Positions 37,901 to 48,391 of a stretch of DNA of 64,000 nucleotides are shown here, piece by piece. Source of the DNA: Dirofilaria immitis (lineage: Eukaryota; Nematoda; Chromadorea; Rhabditida; Onchocercidae); the NCBI GenBank assembly GCA_024305405.1, contig JAKNDB010000068.1:3100501-3164500 (forward strand). The letters are read 5' to 3'. The notes beneath the pieces were generated by a model. The model did no database searches. It worked only from the letters and a program-made list of their open reading frames with translations, and was not told the DNA's origin. The stretch's first letter is position 1. Every line of letters begins with the position of its first letter. The position numbers were made by a program, and so were the translations under genes.

Positions 37901-40900
37901 TATCGGACAGTAAGGAAACTGTCACGTTACATTCTTGATTCCTATAAAGAGGCAAATAATGAGAGAATTATTCAAAATTTTTCTGGAATACACAGAAAAA
38001 TTTTAAAATCGATAAAATTCCTCTAAGCTTTCAGCAACAACAATTTAGATTCTTAAATGAAACGAAACAACGGCGATATTATGAACTTATATTTGTGCAG
38101 AATTTTGATGCGCTATTGAGTCTGCGACATTTGAAATTAGCTTTTCTGCGTCTAATTTACGGCAATCTTCATTTCGAACAATTTTTCCTGAAAAAAACTA
38201 TGATATGTATCAGGAAATACTTTCTGGAACAGAAGCTTATTTCTATAGCAACAATTTACACAACAACTACTTCCCGATACAATTAGATTTCTATGATGAT
38301 GATCGTATTGCAGAAAAGATTAAAATACTTCAGAATGAGAGAATAAATTTTAAACACGAACCACCAGTTTTATGTGCAGTTGAAGCAATCAATAATACAT
38401 CTTATACCATTATTCTGCGAATGAATCACATCATTAGTGATGCATGGTCAACGAATCTTCTAGAGAATGACCTAAGAGATCTTTATCAGGAAATTCTAAA
38501 AACTGAGCAATTTAGTAGTAATTCAAAACTCCCACTTACATATGCCGAATATTCCATCGACCAATTTGAAAAAAACGCTTCTTAGAAAAATTAGCAGCTA
38601 AATATGCTGATAAAATTGTAAAATGGATCATAAATGATGAAAATTACAATAAGATATCAGACAATTGGGAAAGAATCGATCAGATAAATCAGTTTCGTTG
38701 GATCAGTCAGAATCTAGATTCTGAAATTTTCAATGAAGCAAATCAATATACGAAATCTACAGATTTTAGAAACTATTCGGAAATAAAATTTACTTTTGAA
38801 GTGGGGAAATTGAAAAGATTTGCGGATATTTTGAAATCACTCCTTTCGTAGCCTTTCTTAGTGCATTTGTTTCATCTTTACATGAACTATCTGGCACAAA
38901 CCAATTAATTATAAATGTACCAGTTGCTAATCGCTCTCTCAGAACAGACCGTATTATAGGCAACTTTCTCAACTATTTATTGATAAGCAGCACGCATATC
39001 ACTTCAAAGAAGACTAATAGCATTATTGATAATGCTATCAATACTATTTCGAGAAATACAATCGACAGTCCTATAAATTCAGTCAAAATCGATATTTCTA
39101 ATCAGCAAACAGAAGGAAGATTTTCTCTTGCTATAAATGCAGATATTATGAAGAATTATCTAAACAATATTAATACAACAGTCAATGAAGTCCGGCAATT
39201 CGAACAAGTGCCATTTATTGAACTTTTAAAATTAATTCGAACTAAGTTAAAGAAACTAAAATCACTTGATATCGAAATCCTGGATCGTCTTCATAAAACT
39301 ATATTTTTTAATTTTCGTTACGGACTGGAAGAAAATCATGAATCAACACTTGGAAAGGGCAAAACTCAAGAACCAACGGATTGTATTCATGAAATTGAAG
39401 TCGAAATAGACCGTATAAAAAGCTATTATTCTTGTAAAATCAGAATGAAAAATCATAGAAATAGTAGAAAACATATTTTGGCTTTGTGTCAGTGGATGAT
39501 TTTTTCCTAAAACAGATGTCAATTAATCCTAAAATGCAAGAAGTATCAAATGATGAAATAAAGCTTAAGGAAAGCAAGCATGAGGCAACTATGAAGGATT
39601 CTTTATTTTTACTAATTCTGTTGGAGAGAACGAAATTGAATTGGAGCTAAGGAGAATATGGAGTGAATGTTTAAAGAAAAAACGGATTAGAGATGATGAT
39701 GATTTCTTTCTGGAGGGTGGAACTTCACTGTTGACTCTAAAATTAAGAGGTCTTATCGAATCAGAATTGAAAATTCATATTGAAATTGACGAAATATTCA
39801 AATACAGTACTTTCACAAAACTAAGCAATTTATTACAAAAGCGATTTGTTAACAAAGGCTTTCTCCCAGATAAGAGAATCGAATTCTTGAATCTTAGATC
39901 TGAAAAAACAATGATCTAATATTGCAAAGTGATAAAAAAATTTGGAAAGCGTGACACTGCAGAAGAAACGGAAAATTTAGAAATATCCGAGAATCGCTCA
40001 ACGATTCGATTATTTCATCAAAGAGAACCAAATATTAATATCACAGAAAATGTAGTAATCGTTTTTTCCACGCGCTTGTTGGTGGTGTAACATGGACATA
40101 TGCATCACTGATACGACAACTAATAAGAAAGTTGAAAGGCCTCTTTACAATAATTGGTGTTGAACATCCGGATAGTTTTTCCCGAAGATGTTCAAGAGAT
40201 CCGAAATTTTATCACTCGATTGAAAGTTTATGTTTTCAATATGTACGAGATTTGGATGATCATTTACGCAAAGTAAAAATACGCATATTCATAGGTGCAT
40301 CATTTGGCGCTATTCTGGCTTATCAGTGTGCTTTACAACTACAACAACAAGGTATATATATATCTTATCGTTTGAATTTAAAAATTATTTAATTATTCGT
40401 AAAAGATAAGTTGATAGAAGATTTAATTTCTCAAAAATATTCGAGAAAGATATGCTAATTAGGAAAGAAAGATATATCAAAAACTATCCTGTATAGCAAT
40501 CAAATTTGCATGGAATTATGACTAATTCCAAAATTTTACGCATTTCAAAGGAAATTTACTAAAAATATTTCGAAAACTTATATATTTCTTCAATCCAAAT
40601 TTTATTTTAGGAATACATATAAATGATATAATATCAATTGATGGAACGTCACAATGGTGCAGAAATATATCCTCGACAGAATTATCGTCTTATGAAGAGC
40701 ATTGTCAGCAGATCAATAAAATTGTAAAATATCGAACGGATGATATAAAAATCGACAGCGAAATACTGGAAGCAATGATCGAAAATTCGTGGGAATTGTT
40801 GAAGATGATGTGTATTTATATTCCAAGTCGAAAATTAAGAAGTCCTTCTCGACTTCACGTAACCCTTCTAAAATCATCCTTTCAAAAGACTTTAGCAGAT

Positions 40901-41056
40901 AATGATGATTATGGTTGGATGAATCTTTGCTCTAGAACTATCATAAATATACCATTTTCTCATGATACAATGCTTGATGATTGCAACATTGATACGATCG
41001 TTGACATTATCATACAAACTATAGAAAAGTTAAACGACAATAATAATTATAGCTAA
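28177..41056 (+). CDS. nrps-1: Non-ribosomal peptide synthetase (nematode NRPS-1-like), frame broken by about 22 single-base shifts
   Basis: Multimodular peptide synthetase. Domain order read across the shifts: A-domain C-terminal tip and unassigned segment (28177-28902), PCP1, C1, A1, PCP2, C2, PCP3, C3, A2, PCP4, C4, PCP5, thioesterase. Exon 1 runs to 40351 and exon 2 is 40611-41056. All five carriers keep the phosphopantetheine Ser; both A domains keep the TSGxTGxPKG loop; the thioesterase has GASFG. Frame changes lie near 28875, 29906, 30233, 32256, 33208, 34184, 35144, 35333, 35975, 36076, 36494, 36800, 38001, 38160, 38570, 38833, 39496, 39606, 39907, 39937, 39974 and 40065. All but 35333 and 36494 are repaired by one added base, mostly A or T in a run. 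The 5' end is uncertain: an acceptor precedes the ATG at 28177 and the first domain is incomplete. In C. elegans NRPS-1 works with PKS-1 on nemamides; orthology here is inferred from architecture, not from alignment. Confidence 0.93.
29100..30760 (+). other. NRPS PCP1 and C1 condensation domain
   Basis: PCP1 carries ISLGFDSLKLARL (Ser for phosphopantetheine). C1 begins with PLSAAQKRLIFLLQ (motif C1), has RHTALRAIYT (C2) and an intact catalytic HHIMIDG (near 29815-29836). After it comes EEQRKQN...FWQYL in another frame, then ELCTIVGCLLNVIPL (C5 region). Shifts near 29906 and 30233 each need one A. The second lies inside a conserved block, so no intron can explain it. Confidence 0.88.
30780..32660 (+). 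other. NRPS A1 adenylation domain and PCP2
   Basis: A1 motifs in order: YMTFTSGSTGTPKGI (A3), FDIFFADI (A4 area, keeps the Asp that binds the substrate amine), NQYGMTEHS (A5), YCSGDMAEI (A7), GRNDFQVKIRGMQVNILTIE (A8) and SINGKIDRK (A10, keeps the Lys). The GRxDxQVK block ends NILTIE instead of the usual ELGEIE. The shift near 32256 falls between A8 and A10. PCP2 follows with EVGGDSLKALIAI. I do not predict a substrate because the binding-pocket residues need a structural alignment. Confidence 0.9.
32900..34600 (+). other. NRPS C2 and PCP3 (module lacking an A domain)
   Basis: C2 starts with IPISLQQERLLFLYSF. Its active-site motif reads DHLIIDG: the first His is Asp, but the second, catalytic His and the DG are kept. 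CVGLFVNNIIIPI matches the C5 region. The domain ends at the shift near 34184 and is followed directly by PCP3 with RGGHSLLIPNI. No adenylation motif lies between C2 and PCP3, so this carrier must be charged by an A domain elsewhere. Confidence 0.88.
34610..37940 (+). other. NRPS C3, A2 adenylation domain and PCP4
   Basis: C3 has RHSSLRTTF and SHVICDG (catalytic His and DG kept) and CVGMCINVLPVI. A2 has YVIFTSGTTGKPKG (A3), FTFDNSVLEI (A4), NYGPTETTA (A5), a variant A7 reading FNTKDMVRL, GRYDKQVKIRGYRVELGEIE (A8), and a variant A10 reading NSKIDV that keeps the Lys. A Glu/Arg/Lys-rich insert of about 35 residues (37200-37310) separates A6 from A7. PCP4 has VGGNSFSAARL. Shifts near 35144, 35333, 35975, 36076, 36494 and 36800; the 35333 and 36494 events need one base removed or two added. 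Confidence 0.88.
38018..39850 (+). other. NRPS C4 and PCP5 (second module lacking an A domain)
   Basis: C4 begins IPLSFQQQQFRFL. Its C2 motif reads RQSSFRTIF across the shift near 38160, and its active-site motif is NHIISDA, keeping the second His but replacing the usual DG by DA. TPFVAFLSAF and IIGNFLNYLL match later C-domain motifs. PCP5 reads LEGGTSLLTLKL and is intact at the Ser. No A domain lies between them. Shifts near 38001, 38160, 38570, 38833, 39496 and 39606. Confidence 0.85.
40040..41056 (+). other. NRPS type I thioesterase domain with the gene's only clear intron
   Basis: Release domain of the alpha/beta-hydrolase fold. FFHALVGGVTWTYASL opens it (after restoring a T near 40065), the nucleophile elbow is IFIGASFGAILAY, and the catalytic His is in FSHDTMLDD near the end. 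An intron of 259 bp, 40352-40610 (GGTATATA donor, TTTTAG acceptor, phase 1), splits the domain just after the nucleophile helix and rejoins as QQQG-IHINDIISIDG. A macrolactam- or acid-releasing thioesterase is expected; which one is not visible here. Confidence 0.92.
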
Positions 41057-42411
41057 TTTCATTCGAGTACCGCAATTATCACTTAGATATCGATATAAAT
41101 AAAATTTTATAGATTACCTAGAATTCAATTTCTTAAATAAGTTTCTTTAATTAACTTCTCATCCAACCTCAATCGTTTGCTAATAATGTTCATTTAAATG
41201 CTATCTATGCATAAGTAAATCTTAACTAGCATATATTTTCTCGTCTCTAAAGCAAACTTTATACCGACAATCTAACTTTGTGGTAAATTACAAAATCCTC
41301 GATAAAAAACAATTGTAACTAAAACTTGTACTGTTCGATTATATTCACAAAGTACATCTCGAAAGTGTTGCTGTCATACATCATTTTTCTTCTCCAAATT
41401 CCGATTATTGATTCTTTTTGTTTTCTATTTCCTAATTATGATTCTGTAGAAATATTTCAGATTCCATATACGAAAATTGAGTTGCCAATGAATCATTTTT
41501 CTAAGCGAGCATATTTTCAGATATGATATTTATATTTTTAAATTTCCTTTTATTCTTTCTACCCTGCGGAGATGTCATTCTTTTGTTGAGAATATACTTT
41601 CATATTTGGAGCGTCATTTCAAACTGCTGCTGAAATCGATACATGTTTCTTTTATTATGAGATATGTTAAATGATAAAATCAAGTTTACCTCATAGAAAT
41701 GATAACTAAGCTTAATCGATGCATTCTATTTTATTTATCAGCAAATAATGTTATGATATATTGTCAGAAATATTTCATCAAATCTCATAATATAACATTG
41801 AATTGACAATACAACTATTAACAGTCATAATTGGATACAAATTCTTAGCAATCAAATTAAGAATTTGATTAGTCTGAGTACAACGGACAGTTTAATATAT
41901 GATATCATAGTAGCAAAATATAATGTGATTATTTAAAAACAATTAGATCGAAGATTCAAGTCGATTAGATAGAATTTTTCTCGAATATGAAATAAATATA
42001 ATGAAGCCGGGAATCTTTCAACTTTCCTGAAGATAATATAAATTTTTCATTCCATGTTTTTTTTTGTTAAATGAATGCGTAAATTTAACTTGACATGAAA
42101 TTGAAAAAATTCAAAGAATTCAATTTGAAATTAATATTTATTTTAATTTAATGTGATAAATTGAATTAGTACTGGCTAGGTTATATCGATGCGCGGAACA
42201 GAAGATTCAAGTCGATTAGACAAATTCCATTTGCCGACAAAATTTAGATGAAATTTAGAAAAGATATTTTAAATCAATAATAGCTTAACAGGGATTTGCT
42301 TGACCCAAACATATTATATTACGAAGACCATATTTTCCCATTCTCGAAGTACATTCAAATCCAAGCATCATTTATGCAAATAAAGAAAAATGTGTTCATT
42401 ATGTAATTAAA
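41057..42411. other. Spacer between NRPS and carboxypeptidase A, part of a segmental duplication
   Basis: No gene. From about 41660 this sequence aligns with 59805-60549 beyond the 3' end of carboxypeptidase C, with many substitutions and small indels. The duplicated unit therefore extends about 750 bp past the gene. Confidence 0.6.
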
Positions 42412-45400
42412 TTAAACAAAGATACTTACACATTCCGGAGTCGATCTCGTAAGAAATTCTGGCTATAAATATGTTAATGAATAAGCAATTAACAAGCAAA
42501 TAATATACAACATTTTGTATTACTGATTTCCAAAATAGCATTCTTTGACTGTTCAGTAATTCATGATAAAGATTGATAAAGTCAACCGTTTAACTTTAGT
42601 TGACACCTTATTGTATACTATTCTTTCAGAATATTTCTGATTTGATCAGAGTAACAACATATTCAAGTGAATTAGCAAGAGATATTTATGAAAATTCATA
42701 AAAGCGTTAAATTAAACATACATTGAATTGTGGCAATAATGGTTGACGATCCATACTGAACGGTGAAATATCATTATAATCTTTCTGACGTATAAAATTT
42801 GTTAAAACTTGCAGCATTGGACCGGCACGATCCAATGGAACTGCATGGCCTGCACCCTACAATAAACGATTTAATAAGAACAATATGTCATCTCTTTGCG
42901 GAAATCTCGATCGATTCTTCTTTTGATCACTTATTCAGTTAGTATAAAACAAGGTTAGCTTACGACGAAACTATTCGCAATTTTTTGAGATCGGACTGAA
43001 AAATTGCGCCATTTAATAGCTCAAATCTGAGTAAGCTAGTACGGCGCTTTCAATTAATTTTTACCGAAGTTTCAGATTTCTACACTGCTGTCGCTTCTAA
43101 ATCTAAATTTTTTTCAGAAATTATTTTAATATTTTGATTTTGATAAATCAATTTTACAAATTAAGCACTAATACAATAAGCCAACCTTAAAAGTAATCAA
43201 GTCGATCGTTGTCCCATCTTTCTCAAAGCGCTTCATATAACCACCAACTTGTGGCGCTAGTTGCATGCCTAATCGATAAAACCAAGCATTTTTTTATACA
43301 TGTTCTAAAAAATTCCATAATTCAACACATTTTGATCAGATTAAATGACTGATCAATGACTTCTTATTTAAGCCCGAAAAAATTCCTTATATCCTTCAGT
43401 TATTCAAAACATGAAATCTTCTTTTTTCTATTTAATGAATCCTGAAATTTCGGTTTAAAATATTACATATTTTGGCAAAGAGTAGAATGTCACTTTTATA
43501 GTTTACATAAATTCATTAGGACTTATTTTCTTCTCTGCACCTATATACATCATAATAAATAAAATGTAAGCACAGTTTGATATAGTTATTCATCTTTTCT
43601 AATATATTACTCCTTTCCAAACAAACTTACCATACTGTTAGATTTTGCAAAATTTTCAATAAACCATTCAACATGTAGAAAGTTACATACAGCATCTAAA
43701 TCACCATTATAGATAAGCGTACGTAACGGATAATTACTATCGAATAATTGTTGGAAAAATTGCGTTGTATCGTTGTACAAACTCTTATAAGATTTAGTAA
43801 TATTTCGGCTGCAGAAAATATTCGATAAATGGTTTATTGAGAAATAACAATTGGTATTAATTGTTATTTATTTTTCTATTTCGAAGAAGAATTATATAAT
43901 TATTACTGACTAATCATCATAAATCGATGTAAAGCTTATCAGCATGAAATAAAATTTACTTGCAGCCTTGATATGATGGTATATAATTTGGTATATGAAG
44001 AGCATTACGTACGTAAGCCTCGTTAAGATATCCAATAATACTACTAAACATATAACATGGTAAGCCGTCAAGTGCATCAGTTGAATATGTATAAATAGAT
44101 TGTGGCTATAAAAAGACAGTAATGATGAGGAATAACGATAAAAATGTAAAATATAAAAGCTTGAATATTTTGAAATTTTTTAAGATTTCTTGATTAATTA
44201 TCACAGTTCATAATTAGAACAAATGTTAAATCGACTATTGCTAGAATTTCAATTTTTGTAAAAGAATTAAAATAAACTGTTGCTTCTGTATCTGTGATGT
44301 CAACTTTAGGTTGCTGTTGAAGTTCCTTTTTTAAGCAAGCTGATGCATTACGATGCTGCTGCTGCTGCTGCTGATGAGGACTACAGAAAAGGTTTCGATA
44401 GCAATCTTGATGTATATTGTATACGTTGCCTCTGAAAATATTTATGCTGCATTAATTTTGAACGCCCAACAAGATCTTCTACGTGAGAATACATTTATAC
44501 CTATTGTTGTAAATAATAAATAAAATTCAAAAGCAATTTTTTTTTTTTTTTTTTTGCACCGCAAAAAGGCATAATGCATTTATGTCAAATCATTAGTCTT
44601 TCATTTTATGTAAAAGAAATTCAAAAATGACAAACATTTTTCTTATTTTCAACAAATATATACGACTGAGATCTCTAACTAATTCTGCACATGTCTGATT
44701 TGCGCCTGGTTTCGGTACTATTCTTCTATTAGAAGTAATATTAATGTAGTCATCAAATATACATTCTATCGTTGGTTTACCATCATTTCGCTGTGGACAA
44801 CACTGTTGCAATTGATCCCAAACTCTTAAAAGCAAAAAGGAAGAATTAAAATTGAAATCAACCTAATCACTCTACTAAATTTTAGCATTATTATTTACTC
44901 ATGCAAATAATTTTTATATGTTTGAATAGGAGTATTCCAAAGATTCTATCTTTAAAATGATTCATATAAAATAAACTTTTATTTTCAACAGGAAACGAAA
45001 CAATACTTTTTGCCATAGAAGCCATGAAAATATAAATAATCGAAAATTGTACGAATCTAAAAAATACTTTTACAAATTTTAGGGAATAAATTTCGTTACC
45101 TTATTGGCTTGTAATTTTTTTTTTTGTATAATTATTTTAAATCTCATTAAAATTAACTCCCAGAAGAGCATATTTTTTAGATGATTTAGCAAATTTCGTT
45201 TCCTAGATATATGAATTTATTGGAAAATTGAAAAAATCAGAGATCGGAAAAAATAATACATCAATAAAAAAATTACAATCAAAATGATGAAATCAATAAC
45301 TTACATCGTTAATAGGACTCATGCAACCATTACCAATTATCATTCCTTTCAAATTTAGTCCTGCATTTCGTTTCTGAAATATTGTGATAACATTATCGAT

Positions 45401-47651
45401 AAAGAATCAGCTGATTTTAGTGCAAAATTTCTAATCTTTAAATGACTAATTTTGAAAATGTATTTGGAAGAATGTCTTCAACTTATTTATTCTTAAAATA
45501 GATTGTTATGAAGTAAAAAATAATTTTATTAAAATTTCTGACGTCAAATCTTTGCTGATATATGTGTCTTTTACGTTTTCTTCTTTTTGATTTTTAATGA
45601 AGTAATAAATAATATTTAAGAAATATCCTGCATCGGGTTATGATTGCATAAAATAATGCAAATTTTCTCTGGTCTCTTTACTGCAGCAATATCATTGATA
45701 TGTGAATCAGCTGATGTCTACTGTATTTAAATAGATTGTTAACTTTGAAAATTCATTTGAAGAAAAGCATCTTCAACAGCCCATTTTTCCACCAACATAG
45801 CCGTATTTATAAGCATCAACTTATCAACTTAGAATAAAAACTATTATACAAAAAAATTCTGCCTAAATCTTTGATGCCAAATTTCTTTGATGTCTTTTCT
45901 TTTCAAATGTTTGATAAAATAATAAATAGGAAGGATACAGGAACATCCTTAGGATTGTGATATACAAAATGATGCATAATTTTGTCAGCTTTGTACTTGT
46001 TCTCATCGTCATTAGTCATTCAGATCTCTTTTAGACCAATGAGATTTGATTGTAATATTATGATCAATCGATTTGACCTTTCGATACTAAAATATCACCT
46101 GGATTTCCTGAACCATATATGCAGTGAGCATTGGAACATAAATACCAGCATAAGATTCTCCCGAGATATACAGATCATTTTTTTGAGATTGGGAAATATC
46201 GTAAAGAAATCAAGAATCGCTTCATAAGCATCAATTGTCGTCTAGAAAAATTGTGAGGAAATTCCATTGAAAATTAATAGAAGAAAATGGAAATGCTACA
46301 AGAATTGAATATACCTGTCCGCGAAAGCTGAAAGTATAAATATAAACAAAAGTTTAATGGAAGATGTTAACAAAGTTAAGGATTTAATTCATGATGGTTA
46401 TCAAAGGCGGAGGAGAGTCAAAGACTTTAAAAGGAGTAAATTGTGATCCGAGCAATCAGTGTATCAGTTCTATCACTTCGATAAGGAACGACAGACAACT
46501 TTCACTATCGCCAGCCATCATAAGGGTTCAGCAAACGCCTTCGACAAGCCAGCAACACAAACGATATTTCAAACTAGCAAAGATCAAGCGATGGCGAGAA
46601 GTATTCACTAAAGAAGGAAGAACGACAGTAAAGAAGATTTACAACATCCTACTAACATCCAATTGATTGCTGATAGATATCCATTGTTCTTTTACGGTGC
46701 ATTATTCATTCAACCTATATAGTTGTTTTAATCTTCTTGTTTAATTCATATCTTTGTTTAACATGTACTATTACTTTGATCCAAAACCTTATTCAATGTT
46801 TCTTCTTTTTGCATAATATTTTATAACCTACTGAAAACCATATTCAAAGGATATCGAACAAAGAACAAAGGATTTATTATAACCTACAGAAGCTTATCGC
46901 TAATCTAGTCGAGTCACAATAGCAAAAATGATCAATCTTTTATCAGAAATAACAAAGAAGAAGATTATCTCCTTCAATGCAGAAGAAAAAGAAAGAAGAA
47001 CAACAATACCAATGTGTCGTTGAAGGTATTATCTGGATTAATCGCCCAATCTTGATATGAAAATCCAACTTGTCGAGGTGAATCAATATACAAAACATTC
47101 GCTAACTTGAAATATATAATTATTGCATGTAATTTTTACAAATTTTATGCATGAATTCAAACAAAAAACAATAATGCAAAATTGTTTTACATATTCAAAT
47201 TATAAAATAAGTTTTTTTTCCAAAATTGAAAATTTCAAAAGTAATATATCAGAAATGTTACCTTATTCCACGAGAATATATTTTCATATAAAGTGAGTCC
47301 ATCACGATTTGGATGAAACGGACCATTTCCTATAAGTAGACTAAGAAGAGAACTGCATCCGGGACCACCATTAAACCAAATTATAAGCGGATCAATACTC
47401 GGATCGTTTTGTGATTCCACCAACCTAATTTATTTACAATCATAAAATCATTTCTGAAAATATTGAGGTCGGAAAAGTTATTGAAAGTTTCAAATAATAT
47501 TTTGAATAGCATTAAAATATAAAAAAGAACTTTTACCAGTAATGAAGATAATTTCCTTTGCTTGCATTCAGATATCCTGAATACTGATTGAAATTGATAG
47601 TATATGTTAACCCAGGTAAATTGAATATTTGATTAGTCAACTGCCGTGGTA
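42412..47651 (-). CDS. Serine carboxypeptidase A (S10 family), catalytic residues intact
   Basis: Lysosomal or secreted peptidase that removes C-terminal residues. Exons: 47537-47651 ([18 protein letters not shown]), 47262-47424 ([11 protein letters not shown]), 47010-47105 ([14 protein letters not shown]), 46099-46241 (nucleophile [10 protein letters not shown] after restoring one base in the 7-T run 46178-46184), 45305-45373 ([10 protein letters not shown]), 45007-45056, 44654-44824, 44278-44431 (Gln run), 43960-44105, 43631-43808 (Asp in [11 protein letters not shown]), 43186-43268, 42722-42856 (His in [12 protein letters not shown]) and 42412-42462. Ser, Asp and His are all present. The first exon with the signal peptide was not found between 47652 and 48390. 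The junction 43631/43268 is out of phase in both A and C, so a small exon or an error remains there. Upstream neighbour B is in the same orientation 740 bp away. Confidence 0.9.
42425..42866. repeat. Near-identical tract, copy 1 (pairs with 60560-61001)
   Basis: This block covers the last exon, the last intron and the His exon of carboxypeptidase A. It aligns without any gap (constant offset 18135) to the same part of copy C with about four visible differences, while the neighbouring introns have diverged in length and sequence. Confidence 0.9.
44355..44374 (-). repeat. CAG/GCT trinucleotide run coding polyglutamine in carboxypeptidase A
   Basis: Six to seven CAG codons (minus strand) in exon 44278-44431. 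They encode a Gln run absent from copy B and much shorter in copy C (QQQ). Confidence 0.85.
46391..46666 (+). other. GC-richer open frame inside an intron of carboxypeptidase A
   Basis: A 91-codon frame opposite to the host gene, in the intron 46242-47009. It is clearly less AT-rich than the flanking introns and ends in a basic segment ([15 protein letters not shown]). It may be a remnant of a mobile element or a nested gene. I recognise no domain. Confidence 0.3.
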
Positions 47652-48391
47652 CTGAAATTACATGAAAAAACTGAAAGAAATAACCGAACTCTATGAATAA
47701 TTAATACTATGATTGAAAGTTGTACGTATATGTTGTTAAACAGTATATCTTAATACGATTCATCTTAAAAAAGATTAATTAAAATTTGGAATGGATAGAA
47801 TATTTTGAAACACTAATTCGAAATTTTGAAATAGCTTCTAATTTAAAAATGATAATTGCTAAAAGATGTTGATAACAGATAAAATAACGGCCAGCAAAGA
47901 TAAATTATAACAAATAAAAGAAAAAATCCAAACTAGTTATAGTTATTTCACAAAATGTCAAACTTTAAAATCCTTAAGCTTTTCTAATTATCAAAATTCG
48001 AAAGTCTGTTCATCAAACAGAACCGTCGCAAGCATTTCAGTAAATTTTCTATTCGATATAAATTCAAAAATTTGTTTGATCCGTTGATCCATTGAATCCG
48101 AATGTATGACTGATTCCATTCACATCGTGCATGAGCAAAGATTTATGACGCGATAGTTTAATCTTTCATGACATATATAAATGTTTTATATCAAACAAAC
48201 TTTTTGTATCATACGCATTTCAATAAATTAAAAGTAAACGATATTGTTATTCTTATATTTATTCTAAGGATAATCAAAGTTATGTTAATTAAGTTTGAGT
48301 TAATGACTTCTTTAACTAAAATTTCATAATATATTTTCGATAGAAATTTTTATTGTTAGAGAAAAGTTGCAACGCATTTAAAAATCTTTAA

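Noticed and set aside
28177..41056. NRPS as a decayed pseudogene
   Set aside because: All breaks are small indels, mostly in homopolymers, with no independent stop codons and with catalytic motifs kept. The same defect type affects conserved neighbours.
28177..41056. NRPS as bacterial contamination or symbiont DNA
   Set aside because: The gene has a spliceosomal-type intron at 40352-40610, has nematode-like AT content, and sits in one contig between intron-containing nematode-type genes.
46322..46334. 13-nt microexon in carboxypeptidase A
   Set aside because: Direct splicing from 47010 to 46241 is in phase and gives a better family match ([12 protein letters not shown]).
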